The notes: generated by a model not told the origin, from the letters alone. Shown: positions 47,466 through 61,100, numbered from the stretch's first letter. The stretch is 64,000 bases of DNA from Aptenodytes patagonicus (GCF_965638725.1 NC_134950.1:3472101-3536100); one strand, 5' to 3'. Translations and numbers: made by a program.

Positions 47466-50400
47466 AGTATGGGCCTTGCAGGAGGACACCAACTCCCACT
47501 AAATTCAGCAATGGGTGAACCAAAGTCATCTCAGAAGAGCCTGATAGTCTTGCTATCCCTCCCTGCACCATGTCTTCGGAAATCTCATCTGAGCATGAGA
47601 TGACAGATACCTCTTGTTACTTGCCAAATATCTTGCTGTGTGAGCAGCAAGAACAAGCTCTTGCATCTTTGATGGCAAAGCTTTAAGTATTTGCTGATGT
47701 GAACTAACATTCCCTGCTCCACTCTGTGTGTCTACTCCGCTCTGCCTGATAAATTGGCTCCCATGTCTTTATGTCTGCTAAGCAAAATCTGATTAGCAGC
47801 AAACCTTAGAGAAATGAACAATAGAAGATTCCTGCTGGTTTGGAGATGAAAGGGTGCTTTCAAGTCATTAAGAAAATATGATTTTTTTTTTCTTGTTCCA
47901 AAGCAGGAGCCCAGATCAGCTCTTAATTATTTCCTCACCCCTACAGCCTCCATTGGCAAGTTATTCTCCTGGCTGATTGAGCTCGTCGTGGTCCAGAAGC
48001 AAGAGTAGGAGGCTGCAAGACAGGATGTCTGGGTTCCCTTCTGAAGTCTGTCCCTGACCTGCTGTGGGAAACACAGCTCGGCCCTGCTCCTGACGGGCCA
48101 CGTTTGCAGATGTCGAGACCAAGTCTGCCTGAGCGATGGTTTTATGCAGCATGCGTCACTGCAGCTGTGGTTTCCACTGCACTTACCATTATGGCACTGT
48201 CTTATGGAAGTGTCAGGAAGATTAGTTGATGTTTGCTCAGCGCTGGACAGATGCGAGGAGAGGGGAAAGGTCCCCTGCCAGCTCTTCCTTCTCAATGAGC
48301 AAATGTAATTCTCTCTCATGATGTTTTCAAGCCCCGGCAGGATCCCTGTGCTTGCCTTTGCCTCCTCCCCTCTGGTGGCCCTTGCAGACCAAGGTCCCAG
48401 AGCACAGCCTCTCCACCCAGCCCAGCAGGAACCTTCTCATGGGAAAAATCAGAGCTCTTAAAAAGCCCTTCTTTCTCACACCTTGCTTTTGTGTCCCTGA
48501 GCTCCACTCTGGACAAGCTGAGAAACATCCTTGTCCATGAAGCTGACTTGGCCATCATCCCTGGGGCATGAAAAGTGCCCCCCACCCCCAAGCTCTTGCT
48601 GCCTTCCTCAGACTGCACTTGGGCTAAAGCAAGCAACACAATGTCCCTTTGTCTGAGATGGGGGGGGGAATTGAAAGTGGTGACATACCACCGCAGAGGT
48701 GACACACACCACAGTGCCACTGCAACAGGGTGCAGTTCAGCCTGGCTGCCACTCGCTCTCTGCACGCTCTGCAATGAGGCAGCCTTTCTTCTGTGGGTGG
48801 CCAGCCAAGAGCTACACTAGTTCAAAAGCACAAAGCCAAGCCAGGACCTGCCTCTGGCAGGGACATCCCATTTGTTTCAGCTATGGTCCCACTGGGTTTT
48901 TCATTCTCTACGCTGAGGATTGCCTGCATTCGTTGAGCATCTCCTGATGCCTCGAAGTCCAGTCTGAGCTGCCAGACAGTCTGCAGCTGGGTTGCTGTGT
49001 CCCGCAGGTCCCTTCTGCTGTCTGGGCACAGGTCAGGGTACACCACACGCACAGCTTGTAGGAAGCACCGGACAGACCAAGTGTGGCCAAGCTGGTCACT
49101 CCTGCAGCTCCATGAGGCTGGCTATGTCAGGAGCTCTGGTTTTGCGGCCATGCCCTATACTATGTGGCCCTTCACTTCTTCCCACCATGTCCTGATCTTC
49201 TCCCCAGCTGACACCCCTTCATGTTTCTCTTTGCTCTAGCCCTTTCTCTAGCCACGGCCTAAAGAGAGCACATGCTGCTCTGCTCCACACTGCCTCTCAA
49301 GAGAGCTGTGGCCATTTTTCCAAGCCAACATTGCCACAGTGGCAAAAACTGTGGTTTTAATGAGCCCCATGGGCAATAGCCACCGTGAGTGCAGAAAAGC
49401 AGCAGCCAAGCAGCATCACGGGTCTGCACAGCTGAACTACTATTTAAGGAATGAAGAAAGAAATCCCATTTTATGTGACCCTGCATTTGCCCTGCTCCAC
49501 TCCCTTTTCGCTGCCTGGAGTGTAGGCGTTGCAATGGATTCGTCCCCAGGAACGAGAGGCAGGTTAGCTCTGAACTAGTTCTGCTCTCTCACACAGCCTG
49601 GTGCCTGCAAAAATCCACATTGCTACCAGCTGAACCAGCTGATGCTGAGTGCTGAGCCCGTCTCTGAGGCTCTTCTGGGTCGCAGACCAGCAGAGCTTTG
49701 GGGCAGGGGTGCCCCAAGAGCAGAGGGGGAGCAGGGATACGAAACCAGCAGCATCGCTTCGGGAGAGCAACACACATCTGGCTGCAGCGGGGAAAAGGGG
49801 ATGAATAAATGCACTCGCTTCCAGCTAAAGGCTGACTTCAGTGAACAGCGTTTGACTCAATGCCAACCCAGAACCAGCAGATGTTGAGGAAAAAAAAATA
49901 ACCCAACAACAAAGGCCCAAAGTGAAGCATTCCCATAGTCGCAGGGGGAAGTTTCATGAGGCCTTGACCCAAGGGATTTTTTCAAACCTTATCCTTTAAC
50001 ATAATCAAAAAGAGGGCAGCCAGGAGATAGGAATCTCAGCAGTTGAGAGGACCTTCGTCCGGCCAAGCTTTCAAACAGAACTGAAACCTTTCCCACGAGG
50101 TACCTGCTAGGCTGCCCCAGCCGTGAACAGCCTCTCTCCATCCTGGAGCCTCTGCTGAGGCAAGGCTCCTGCTGTTGCCAAGCTTCCCAGCTTCGACGGA
50201 GGACGGCAGTATGAGGCATCAAGAATTTATGCAGAATGCATCCACCTCTCATGAATAGAGAGCTACCTCTCAGCATCACGGCTCAAGTTCATCCACCAGG
50301 CACGGCAGCACAGCCTGGTCGTGCTGCCGAGCCGAGCAGTAAATCAGGCTCCTGCTTTTAAGAGGGAAAGAGCTTCTGCAATGCACCGTGGTGCCTGGCC

Positions 50401-50929
50401 ACAGCTTGCTAGTTAGCATGGGAGTGGTTGTCATGGCACTGCAAAGTAGGAAAATTTCTGGGCTGATTAGGATTAAACATCGGCTTCCCAAAGACCAGGC
50501 TCCCCTCACCAAGCACCTCTCTGGCATTTCTGCCGGGCCCTGCTCTGCTTTGCATAGGCACACCCAAGTGCCAAGGGAGCAGCTCGGGAAGGGGTCCAGA
50601 AAACACGGGGTTGGCCGAGCGCAGGACCCCTGCAAGATTTTCTTGCAGGGAAACAGGTGTGTTGCAGACAGAGACATTGCACATCTACCGGTCTCCCTCC
50701 TTTCAAGCATCTCTTTTGCTCAGTGGTTTGTGGCCAGCTCAAAGTCAAGGCATAAGGATGGTCCCCTCATCTCAGTATCAAATTCTCCCCACATTTATTT
50801 GCATGAGAAGCAGAGATTTTGTAAGCAATGCTGCAGAGCACCTCCCTCTCCATGTAATTGACCCACATGGCTTCTCAAATGACTCTGGCTAAGAGGGACT
50901 GGTGGTGACCAGCTGCTGTTTCACAAGAG
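47466..50929. other. Intergenic stretch, no gene recognised
   Basis: Slightly GC-richer than the preceding region, with many Pro/Ser/Arg-rich chance frames on both strands. A (G)9 run occurs near 48661-48669. No exon, RNA gene or transposon is recognised. Confidence 0.4.
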
Positions 50930-51420
50930 TCACAGAATTTAAGGCACATGGGGTGTACAGTGCTAAGCCATCTGCCCTCTTGCAAAACCCAGCACTGACC
51001 ACCTCTGCCAAGCCATCAACCTCCTCCTGCGCAATAATTTTGCTGTCTTGATTTAGAGATTTCCAGCAATGGAGAACCTACTGTCCACCAACTACCCCAG
51101 GTGGCTGGTCACAGTGGTTCATAGCCTCCACCGGTTAAAAACAGGAGGGCATTTGACTGAGTCTGAACTCAGCTCCAGATCACTGGACGCAGTTCGGTTT
51201 TCTCAGTGTGGCTGGAGTGCTGTTCACCCCTTAGCACTTCTTTGCATCGACCTCATCCAGGTCAGCTCCTTTGCTTCTGCACTTGCCCACTGCTTCGGGC
51301 ACAGCTGTGTCTGGTCATCCCCAGTGGCTAAGAAGAGCCATGCTCTGCTCCCTGCTCTGATCCCCTTGATTTCCCTCAAGGCCATATGTTACACAAGATC
51401 TCAGATCTTCAAACAACAGA
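50930..51420 (-). mobile_element. Very old CR1/L3-type LINE fragment
   Basis: TCTTGATTTAGAGATTTCCAGCAATGGAGAACCTACTG... CAGGTGGCTGGTCACAGTGGTTCATAGCCTCCACCGGTTAAAAA... GGGCATTTGACTGAGTCTGAACTCAGCTCCAGATCACTGGA follows the ancient CR1/L3 pattern of 'gatggagaatccacca... gttccagtggttaat... gttaaaaa... gaatttgtctagcttcagcttccagccattgga'. Divergence is very high and the ends are uncertain. Confidence 0.6.
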
Positions 51421-54400
51421 AGAGCCACCCCAGGGCTGGGAAAGGCCAAATCAGCATCCTGCCTCTGCCAGGCAGGTTTCTCTAAAAGAAATCATACTGG
51501 GGGTGCAGGACAGACACACAGGTCCTGTGGATGGTAATATCTGGGTGTATTTTTATTAGAACTTAACATCACGTGCTGTCAGGGTCTCCAGTGACCCCCA
51601 GCACACACATTTTCGGTGATCCTGGTAGTGCCAGCAGCCTGGGACCTCAGTTCCAGCCATCCTGCCTTCTTGCTGCCCCATGGGTAGAGGCAGGTAATCT
51701 GTCCCCGGAGCATCTCATCCTTCCAGTGAGAGACTGCTTTCAGCCTGGAGACAGACATTTTCATTGCATTCAGGTCCAGCGTGCAGCTTGTTCTCCCCAG
51801 GAGCATCAGATCCCTGGGGACACTCTGGGCATCTGCAACTCCCCGTGCCGGAGGTGCGTGGGGGGGGGGAAAGTCTGCATCTGCCTTGTCCTCGAGTCCA
51901 AACCCCAGGCAAGCAGGTTGTTTAATCCCTGTGATAACCCCCCACAAGCACAGATAAACCCAAACCCCATTAAGAGCCTTTTGCATGACCTCAGTGACCT
52001 ACCAGCTGGAGACCTTACCCCCAGTTTCCATCTCGACATCTCCATGGCCATTTCATCTCTGCTCTGGTTATCTCACCAATGCTGTTTTCTGATCTAAGTC
52101 AAACCTCCTCCCCAGTGTTCAGTGCCATCAGAGAAGCCACTTTGCCTTTCAGCCGCCAATTTTGTGGACCTTTTTGATATACCAGCTCCTGCCAGGTGGG
52201 CCACCGCAGGATCCCTGAGCAATGGAAGAGCCGCAGGGATGATCCACGTAATGCCTGAGCTGCAGCCGGATCTCAAGAGGAGCAAGAGAGGGAAAGCTAG
52301 TGTGTGAGATCTGACAGGCTCATAACAAACCCAGCTGGCTGGCACACACACCAAGCCCAAAACACCCCAGGCCACCCCCCTCCCACCCTCCTGATACCAT
52401 CACACCCCTCCACATTTAATTAAAAAAGGATTAAAGCAGGCTGTAAGGACGTGGGCGACGGCTGAGGTCAGGGGGTGCCTTGCAAACCTATGCCAAGCCC
52501 CGCAGCTGGTGCTGGGACAGTGGGCTGTCTGCTGGTGACGCCAGCTTCTCCAAGACTAAGGCAGGTCTAATCTGAGACCCAGGCAACTTACCCAGGCTGC
52601 TTGCCTCTCATAGTGCTGCTCTGAAAGGAGAGCTGCAGGGCAAGGATGGGATCAGGGGTATAGGAGCCTACAGGGAAATGCTTATGCTGCTGGTATAACC
52701 ACTGCCGAGAGCAAGCAATGGTTATGGCATTCCTCTGAGGCCTCCACACTGTCCCACTGGCCCTTCCCGGGGCTTGTGTTTGGCTGTGTCTCCTTCCAGA
52801 GCTCACACCCTTATCCCATGCGAGCCACCTGCAACCATCCCAGCCCTGGCAGTGAGGTTTGGCTCGGGCAAGCAGCTCTGTTGCAACAGTGCAGGCCGTT
52901 CCAGCCTGCTCCCCGTTTCCCAAAAATATGAATGTTTCACCAAGGCAAAGCTCAGAGGCTTTTTCCAGCCAGACAGATGCCAAGCAGGTAGGTCCTTCCC
53001 AGATCCAGCCTCACAGAAAGCCCTGAGAACGTGTCTGTGGATGAGGCACAGAGCCAAGGAGTCCCCCATCTTACCTGGCTGGAGCAGCCATGGCCATAGA
53101 TGGCTGGAAGTTACCTCCGCACAGGAGTTAACCCTGGGATTAAAGCCTCAGTATCAGTGAGTTTCACCTTTGAGGGGGACACTTATTCACAAGAAGGTGG
53201 AGAAAACCCTAGCTGATTCTGAGGCCATTCCTCCCCTGTGCAGAGGTCTCCGGGAGCAGAGTCTATGGCATACGTGGGTAGCTCCAACATGGAGAGGAGC
53301 AGAGGGCAAAGCTCCGTAGGAAGGGTAGGGGCAAATGGAGAGACTGTGAAAGCTGGAATTTGCTAGCACAGAAATGAGGACATGGGTCTGGGTCTGAAAC
53401 CCACCCCTGAGTGATGGGACACACTGTGTGGTGGCAGGAGAAGAGACGTCAGACTGGTGGATGGACCATACTGCACCAGCGTTCCCGTTGGGAGCCCTTG
53501 GCCTCTTGGCTTGTATCGCTGCATGGAGAACTGACCTGCAGGATGCATGTTTGGTCCCTCGTCAGCGGCTTGATGGCCCACCCAAGCCTATAACGTGGGG
53601 CCAGTCCCTGCAGGGAGGACAGGTGACTCCATGGCATGTAAGTGCTCCCCATTTTACCCAACTCAGTCTCACATCCCCTAAAACATTTCAGTTCAGCCCC
53701 AAACCCACCTCTTTCACAGTGGCTTGGCCATAACAAGCCTGAAGAGCTCAAAGAAGTTCCTCGTGGCCTTTTTAGCTCTTTCTGCTATGAATTCATTGCC
53801 TTCCCCTTCTTCTCTCACCTCCATAGCCTAAGAGATCCCTGCTTCCCTCAGAGCAGCCTGCTCTGCACAGGATCTGAACTCTCTTTTACGTATTTCTAAA
53901 TGCTCTGAGTCCCAGCGACCTCAGTAATTGCTGCTGTCCCCTAACCAACCCATTGTCCTGTCACCCAGCCTTGGAAAGTTTTCTCCCTCCTTACCTTGCA
54001 CTTGCCAGACACCAGCTGATTCATCCACTATCTGCCTCAGGCAACCCACGCAGCCACTGATGATTGAGTTACTTAACAATTAAGCAGAGCCTTAAATCTT
54101 TGCAGCACTTAATATATATTGACTAATTAATCCAAGCACCTATCTGAGGTAGGTTAGTTCAGTCTTGCGTGTAGCTTCCAAACATGCCCATGGCTGCCTT
54201 GTGGGTCAAAGGCAGAGGCAGTTCCGCAGAGGTGATTGATAGGAGGTCCACCATTCCGATTGCCCACACCTCCAAGGGACCCATGCAGCACTGCCCCTCT
54301 GCGTCGTAGGACCCACTGCGACTTCAGTGATCACTGGGCCCAGGGGACCACGTCCCCAGCCCAGGACTCTTGCAAAGCTTGCCCTTGAATGGGCTTTTCT

Positions 54401-55979
54401 TCTGCATCTTCTCTGGCCCTGCATGGTTGCTTCGTCCCCCAGCTCTCCCCATCTCCCACCACCAGCGGGGCACCCTGCACATCCAACAGCTGAAGCCAAC
54501 TTGCTCGGACAAGCAACGAGCTGCCTGAGGCTCTGCCAGACCTCGAGCGCAGGTGGAGAAAACCTTTCCCTGGGGTCCCGCTGGCAGCCAGCCACGAGCC
54601 CTGCCAATGCAGGAGAACAAACCTGGCCTTCAGGACGGTGACAGGAGAGCACAGCATGCTGCCCTGCTGCATCCTGCTGCAAGTGCCATCCAGAGGGAGC
54701 CAGGCTTTCCCCGCAGCCCACCGTATTGAGCCTATTCACACGGGCTGTCTCAGCCACATCAAAACCCACGTCCCAGTCTCGGCTGTCAGCGGGGAACGAG
54801 GCCAGGCGTGGGAAGCAGGGAACCCGCTCCCCGTGTGGGTGAGCTGCAAAGCAGCTTTGTGCAGATGCACAGGCTGGGGAGATGCAGGGACGCACCCAAG
54901 GTTACGCAGAGAGTCCATGGCAGAAGTCAGTACCTAGGTGACTCCCAGCCCTGGGATTCAGGAGAGGGAAAGGTTTGCCATAGCTAAAGCTATGGGTAGA
55001 GACTCGGAGAGCTGAGCTGGGTTCCCAGCCACACAAGCCTTCGAGCCTGATGCTGTGCAAATTATCTAACTTTTTCCTTTTTCCTCCAATGCAATCACTT
55101 TTCACCTAACCAAGGGTAAAAGAAAATGCCACATCCTTGTGCCATGCAGGTTCCCAACTGTTAGCTAAGGCCAAGGCAGACATTAAAACTCCTGGCTATG
55201 CCATGGTCCTCTTGCACTAAAGAGTACAGGATCTCCCCAGCACAAGGACAGAGACCCCAGAGGTACATGACACTGTTTGACTCGCTGCCACCAGAAGGTT
55301 TCAGCCCATCTGAGTCCTCCGAGCAGCTCACGCCCTTTCCCTGCCTCCCTGTCACCCTGGGGCTTCAGCAGAGTGACAACCCCTCTCCCCAACAGGCAGG
55401 TGATGAGGCTTGAGGAATGCTTGATGCAAAGGACCTGGCAGCAGAAAGGCACTCTGCTGACCTGCGGAGTTGCGAAGCACCCAGCCGGAAGAGAGCTTAA
55501 TCTGAACAACCTTGCTCAGAAAAGCCAGGACCAGCAGAGTCAGGATCTGCTCAAGCCATGTGGTGTCTGTAACAGCAAGGTACTGGCTTGAGTCAAAAAG
55601 CATCAGCGTGCACATTATAAAGGCATCTCTGCTGCTCGTAACAGTACCCTTCATGTGCCCTCCATCTCATGCTGCTGAGGACGGGGTTCCTGCCTACCCT
55701 GTGGATATACCATTTGCTTGCTTTTTAACATGCGTCTAACAACACCAAAGGGAGAAGAGAAACTTCCTCTCCCTGTGGAATTCACCCCAGAAAATCCTGA
55801 GGTGTAAAGCAGAGGAACTTGTAGACCAACACTTCACCTCTGGGTCATAAACCATCACATATATTAGGAGTGATTTTTTATTTTTTTTTCCTTGCCTGAA
55901 TATGTGCTGATCTCATTCATCTTGGGAAAAGCACGGGGTGTTCTCATCCAGGCTATACCTGGCAAGCTGCATACACTGT
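51421..55979. other. Intergenic stretch, no gene recognised
   Basis: GC-rich in parts (notably 54.2-54.9 kb), which produces long chance frames such as 54206-54895 on the - strand (229 codons, Cys/Pro/Arg/Ser-rich). No recognisable domain, exon or transposon is seen. A (G)9 run occurs near 51861-51869, and a T-rich tract lies at 55873-55890. Confidence 0.4.
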
Positions 55980-56102
55980 GACAGAGGGAGCGAACTTCTG
56001 AGCAAGCTCTGCAGTGGCTGCTGCCGGGCTTCTTGTGGTTTATTTCTTAAGCGAGAGGCCGGCTTCTTCACCTGGCATTCTTGGGAGAGATGAAGGGTAA
56101 GT
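55980..56102 (+). other. Possible first exon with a strong splice donor
   Basis: A moderately CpG-containing segment ends ATGAAGG|GTAAGT, with the donor GT at 56097-56098 matching the U1 consensus GTAAGT fully on the intron side. The ATG at 56090 would contribute only two full codons, so this would be a mostly 5' UTR exon. It lies on the same strand as the receptor. Neighbouring loci in other vertebrates suggest SLC45A4 should start somewhere to the right, but nothing in the seven coding bases identifies it. Donor-like words also occur by chance. Confidence 0.2.
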
Positions 56103-57279
56103 CAGCAAATCAGCTTCATGCACTGCAAACATCCTCTGCTTTCAGCCATGGCAGAATTAGCTCAGGTCAGGATTTGCTGGTAGCTAGGCGAGAAACGTCT
56201 GCAGGTCTTTCTCCCCGCCACCTCCCCTGGAGGGAGAAAGCAAGCAAATGTTTTTAACGTGCTGCATGGAGGCAGGTTGCAGGAGCTGCGGTACCCAGCA
56301 TGGCTCAGCAAGCACTGCCGGGGAAATCAACAGGGAACGTTCCTGATGCTATTTTAAACATCGGCAGAAAACGCTAGCTAGCAACACTGAATTTGACGGG
56401 GTTGCATAAAGCCAAGAGCAGCAACAGAGGCATGAGCTGCCTGCCCGTGTAGCAGGGATCCCACACACCGCAGAGTGAGCTGTTCACACCAATGTGTGGG
56501 CTGCTTGGTCAGTCGGTCAGTTTGTTGATGTATTTGCTAACTACGACATTGCTTTGACATGTCAACTGGCAAGCCGGCGTCTGGATGCCTCAGTGTCACG
56601 CAGGCACCTCCGTTTCATCCCTGGGGAGAGCAGCTTAGATCCGCTGGCTGGGGTTAAAAATGAATCGCAGCTAAGCTGTTCAAAGGGATCCGCGCTGCCA
56701 CCAACGTGAGTGCTCCGCGCCCGCCAGTGCAGGTGAAAGTTGCATGCCTGTCTCCAAGGGGGGATGCAGCTCTTGCCGGGTGACTGCCAAAAAACACCCC
56801 TGCTCTGCCGGCTCTCTCTGGAGCCTCTTGCCTTGCTTGCCTGGGAGAGGATGGAAAGAGGGCATGTTGCGGGATTGCTGCAGCCTGTGGGTGCTGCTAA
56901 AGGCAGTATGTGAGATTAAAGGTGGTATCTGAGAATAAAGATACCACAGCAACCCCTAGCTTAAGAATAATGAATATTGCAGGTCTGGCTACTGCAGGAA
57001 AAGTCCCCTTTGTAAATCGTGCTGTTTGGAGCAAGAAGCGCAATTATGTGGATTCTGCTGCAGCTCATTTTGGTCGGGTTAATTTGGGAAGAGCATGTTT
57101 GCTGGCAGCTAAAGGAGGCAGCCTGGGAGACTGGTTAAGAAGCAGAATTACCAGATCAGGCTCGTGTTTCAAAATGGTATAATAATCTCAAGGCAGGGGA
57201 ACATGGTTCGGTATGATTTACCTTCTGAGACAGTCAGGAGGGGAGAGACCTTAGCTTAGAGGGCTCCTCTTGTCTTAAT

Positions 57280-57296
57280 AAAAAAAAAAAAAAAAA
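57280..57296. repeat. A17 homopolymer tract
   Basis: Seventeen consecutive A bases preceded by CTTAAT. It could be a simple tract or the tail of an old retroposed sequence. The 100-300 bases upstream show no recognisable retrocopy. Confidence 0.9.
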
Positions 57297-57490
57297 GATT
57301 TTCAAAGACAGAGCCTGTTTTGCAAAGCCCAGACACCACGATGATGGGCATTGCTGAAACCAGCTGTCTTGCCTGCCATCTGAATGCCAGGCCTTTCCAG
57401 AAACCCTGTTTGTGCAAGCAGAACGGCTCTCAGAGAAAACACTCAGTCGCAGGGGAGTTTTTTCACGCCCTGGTTTTGTGCGTGGGTACA

Positions 57491-57507
57491 TGTGTGTGTG
57501 TGTGTGT
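57491..57507. repeat. TG microsatellite
   Basis: TG repeated eight times, then TTGGGGGGAGG. It is short and likely polymorphic. Confidence 0.9.
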
Positions 57508-57752
57508 TTGGGGGGAGGAGGCGTGAACTGCTTGTTGTACCCCGAGTATGACTTTGCAGCCATGGTATTACCGTAGCTGTGACAACGGGCATTACACAGG
57601 GCTGTGCTTTTAACAGGAAAGCCCCGACTGGATTTAACATGACGATCGTTCGTGGTGCTTTCAGTGCTCCCAGTCTTGGGCATCTCATAGCTAAAACTGG
57701 TGCCTGTTTCTCAATAGCTGGTGTCAAATGCCCAGTGCTACCAGGGGACCTC

Positions 57753-58120
57753 CTGCGTGGATGCAGCAACGACGCGAGGTCTGAGCTGATAGGCAGCTCC
57801 AGCTGGGGTGACGTAGCGAAAATTCCGAGGAGGGCGAGTTGGCAGTGTTGATCTGGACAGACTGGAGATCGGAAAGGAGGGCAAATAGCAGCAAATCTTC
57901 CCGGAGAGGAGGCGACCGGGGATCAAAAGGGAGAGATGGCGTTTGTGTGTGCTGGGACGGTTCCTGGGGTGTGGAAGGGGCAAGGAGTATGTAAGTACAC
58001 ACACACAGACATGGGCATGTGACAGCAGGGACCGCTCCCCACGCTTACTCATCAGTGTCTGTGCTCGCCAGCGAGCGCACAAAGCCACAAATGAGAGATT
58101 TTGTGCCCTTGCAAGGAAAG
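57753..58120. promoter_or_regulatory. CpG-enriched patch, possible promoter or enhancer
   Basis: About 14 CpGs fall in 57753-57960 by eye, well above the local background. The CRE-like TGACGTAG is at 57809-57816, and a GTAAGT donor word is at 57991 on the + strand. The patch is smaller and weaker than the island at 19.9 kb. It could be an alternative promoter of a downstream gene; no exon is identified. Confidence 0.35.
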
Positions 58121-61100
58121 GGACCTTTGCTCCTTCCCCACTTCTCTATTAAAGTTCGTATTGCAAACTCTGCTTTAGCTCTTCTTCCAGAGGGAAAAGA
58201 ACAGTCGCTGTGAAGGCTGATTTTTTAAAAGCAGTAGCACAAGGAACCTAAAGCACAACCTTCCTCCTACATAACTTAACTTTGTTCTAAATTCCCAGTG
58301 GCTGCTTCAGGACTGATCATAACCGATCTATTCGGCAGCATAAGGGCACTTCCTCCGCAGAAGTAGCAGTCTGCCATGGATTGCTACTTCATTTTCTTTC
58401 ACTACAGTTTTTGCACTAAATTTATGGTCTGTATTATTTTGTTTAATGCTGTTGAGGACAAAGGGCCCTCTGTACTGAGCAACCATATTAAAACATGCCT
58501 ATTAAACCTCACCCTGTGAAACCACAGGGGCTGACTGCTGCAGGCTTTGGTGGCAGTCGGGCTGATGTTTCTGGTCTTGAAGATTACAGGAGCCGAGTGT
58601 AGAACAACGTCGCTATTGTCAGAAAGGCGGGAGGTTTGGTGGTAGGAGAACAAGAACAGTGCGTGAGAAAAGGCTTGCAGATCTCTGGCTTGCAGGAGAC
58701 CATCCAGTTGCCTTCACCTAAGGTGGAAAAGGAGACAGAGTGAGGGCTGTCCTTCCATGACTGGTTGATAGTTTGTCAAGCAGGGGTTGGAAGGAGGCTC
58801 CAGTGAAGAACTGGGCATTCCTGTCATTTCTTTCCTCCAGCACCTAACGCTGATTCATAATCTGGATCTCCAGGAATCCCTTCATCCATCTATGAAGCAT
58901 GGTCACTGCTTTGCCTTGCAGGGATCGGAAACCTAGTTACAATCTGCTATAGAAGTGGGTGTAGCATTTTAGCCCTCCCACCTTCCCACCATGGAGGGAC
59001 TAAGCACCACTAGCAAACTGATCTTGGCTGAGCTTCTCTCCTAGACTGACATCCACAGTGTGCCTCTCTCTGCCATGAAGTCGTGTGTCAGTGCCAGCTG
59101 CTCTGAGAAGATAGATCCAGACCCCAAACTAGATGAGGGCAAAGATCTCCAACAACCCAGAGCAAGAGGGATTAGATCACATGCAAAGCAAACACCTTGC
59201 CAGCGGCTGCACGCATACGCTGAAGCAACCACATAGCCCACAGCTCCAATACAAAAACACTGAGCTGAACGGCAGCCAGATCGTTTTTTATGAGAATGCA
59301 CCATTCTTGAGCAATTTTTCCAGCACATCCACGCAAACAGCTTTTCCTTGAACACCGCACGGCAGCATTTACCATCTCATGCCAGCTTTTTTTTTCCAGT
59401 TGTAAGGGGTGGGAGGGCTCTCACGTATCACTTAGTGTCTCTGTACTGGTGAGCACAGTGTGAGCGGTGTATCCTCACGGACACAAAATCCAGCGCTAAA
59501 CCGTTTCATGAGACCAGTTCTGCCGAAGTCAGAAAAGATCCCACTTTTTCGCAGAAGTCTGAGGCCTTCGACTTGGCACATATATACCGGTCTAATAACA
59601 TGTCCTTCCTCTTCTCATCACCACAACAGCCTTCCCAGGAAGGGCACATTGACTCTTCCCAGTTTGCATGCAGTGGGTTGCACTGCAGAAGCAGCATTGA
59701 TCCTTCAACACTGGCACTAGCTATTGGTGTCCGTGATACTTTGCTAAATTAGCTAAATTCTTGGTGGAAAAAAAGGGACGTGAGAGAAAATGGATAGTGT
59801 CTGCAAAGTCATGGGCATAGCTAACATCCCACACATTTCTGGCCCAACATAGCCTGTGCCCACTCTGACCTGGAGTTTGAGCTACTGTGAGAACAGGGAG
59901 GTTTTAAGGCCTTATTTGGCCCAATTCATCAACTTCCACCACACAACAGTACCTCGGGGCTGTATCACCAGATACATTAATTGTACTTCTTGGTTAGTGG
60001 TAAGTGATGGACACATGCTATTTGTTCCTAATTAAAAGAAGGAAATGGCTGGAGTCTCTCCGTTCCCACATGGGAGAGCTGGAGGGATGTTTCTAGGGGA
60101 GCAGCTCTGCTTCCCGGCAGACAACCCTCTTTGATCCAAGCTTGCAATCTCATCAGGTCCCTCATTTCTGCATGCAGGAGGGACGGGGAAGCGAAAGCAG
60201 CGCTGCCTCTCCTGCTAGTCTGCCCCTTCAAACCCTGTACATTGGCCTGATTTGAAGAGCAGCAGAAAAATTGTATTTATCCCAGACAATCTAACAAAAA
60301 TTTCCCATGCTGCCTCATTCAGTAGAGAACTGATATTCTAGTTCTTCCTTGATCAAATCTGATCACCCTGAAAAGTCCATTAATTTTAACCAGCCAAAAA
60401 AGGACTGGAGGATATTAAAATACAGCCCCAAACAAACAAACAAAAATTCAGTAGAAATTGAGTATTTTCCTTTATTTGCAATGCGACACACTAAGTAATA
60501 CTCGGAAGTGGCAAATGCCTAGGGAAAACTGTTTCATCACACAGTTTTACAATGGAGAGAAGCAGCAAATCCTATAGTCATGCAAAGGTGGACTGAGCCC
60601 TGTCCCTGTGCCTCAGTCTGGAGGCAGATTGAGTAACCTGCTGGGTGTCCTGTACTTGTCCCATCAGACCTATTTCAGGGTATTTGACATAATTCTTAGC
60701 TAACTGTCAGGCACAGGAGCAGCTTCTGGCTGGGATCACGACTGTGTCATTAGCTGGGACTCCTGTGTTCGACTGCTGTATTCATGAACATCGAGCAAAT
60801 ACCTGTTAGGAGAGAGAGAGGATGAGCCAGGTTCTTCTCAGTTTGTAGTCCACGGGCAACTCATCACTGCCAGAGGATTCACTGTGCTTTGGCAGGGAGA
60901 AGAGGGAGTTTCAGATAACAATTCTCACACACACAAGCCAACAGAGAAAACAATGATAAACACACAATGAAAAACACAGCTTAACTTTGCTTTAGCAACC
61001 TATGAAAGCCACAGCAGCGGTGCTGCACAAGGGGGGATTTGCACACTTAAGTCCAAAGATTAAGTGGCTACAGGAGTGAAAAAACATTGACAACTGCTAA

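Larger units (their letters stand above)
56103..57752. other. Intergenic stretch with simple-sequence tracts
   Basis: A run of 17 A lies at 57280-57296, directly after AAT so that it contains AATAAA. A (TG)8 microsatellite lies at 57491-57507, followed by G7. An open frame at 56494-56709 ends at a GTGAGT donor-like word (56706) but has no recognisable sequence. The AT-rich 56.9-57.2 kb segment is unassigned. Confidence 0.4.

Noticed and set aside
48366..48382. CTCF-like CCACCAGAGGGG on the - strand
   Set aside because: The final C of the invariant GGC is replaced by G, which lowers the match too far to report.
54206..54895. 229-codon open frame on the - strand
   Set aside because: It lies in a GC-rich patch where stop codons are rare, has overlapping long frames on both strands, a Cys/Pro/Arg-rich composition and no domain. 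Nothing nearby looks like a promoter or splice structure for it.
57277..57296. AATAAA plus A17 as the 3' end of a processed retrocopy
   Set aside because: No recognisable mRNA-like sequence lies upstream, and processed retrocopies are rare in birds because CR1 does not use poly-A tails. It is kept only as a homopolymer tract.
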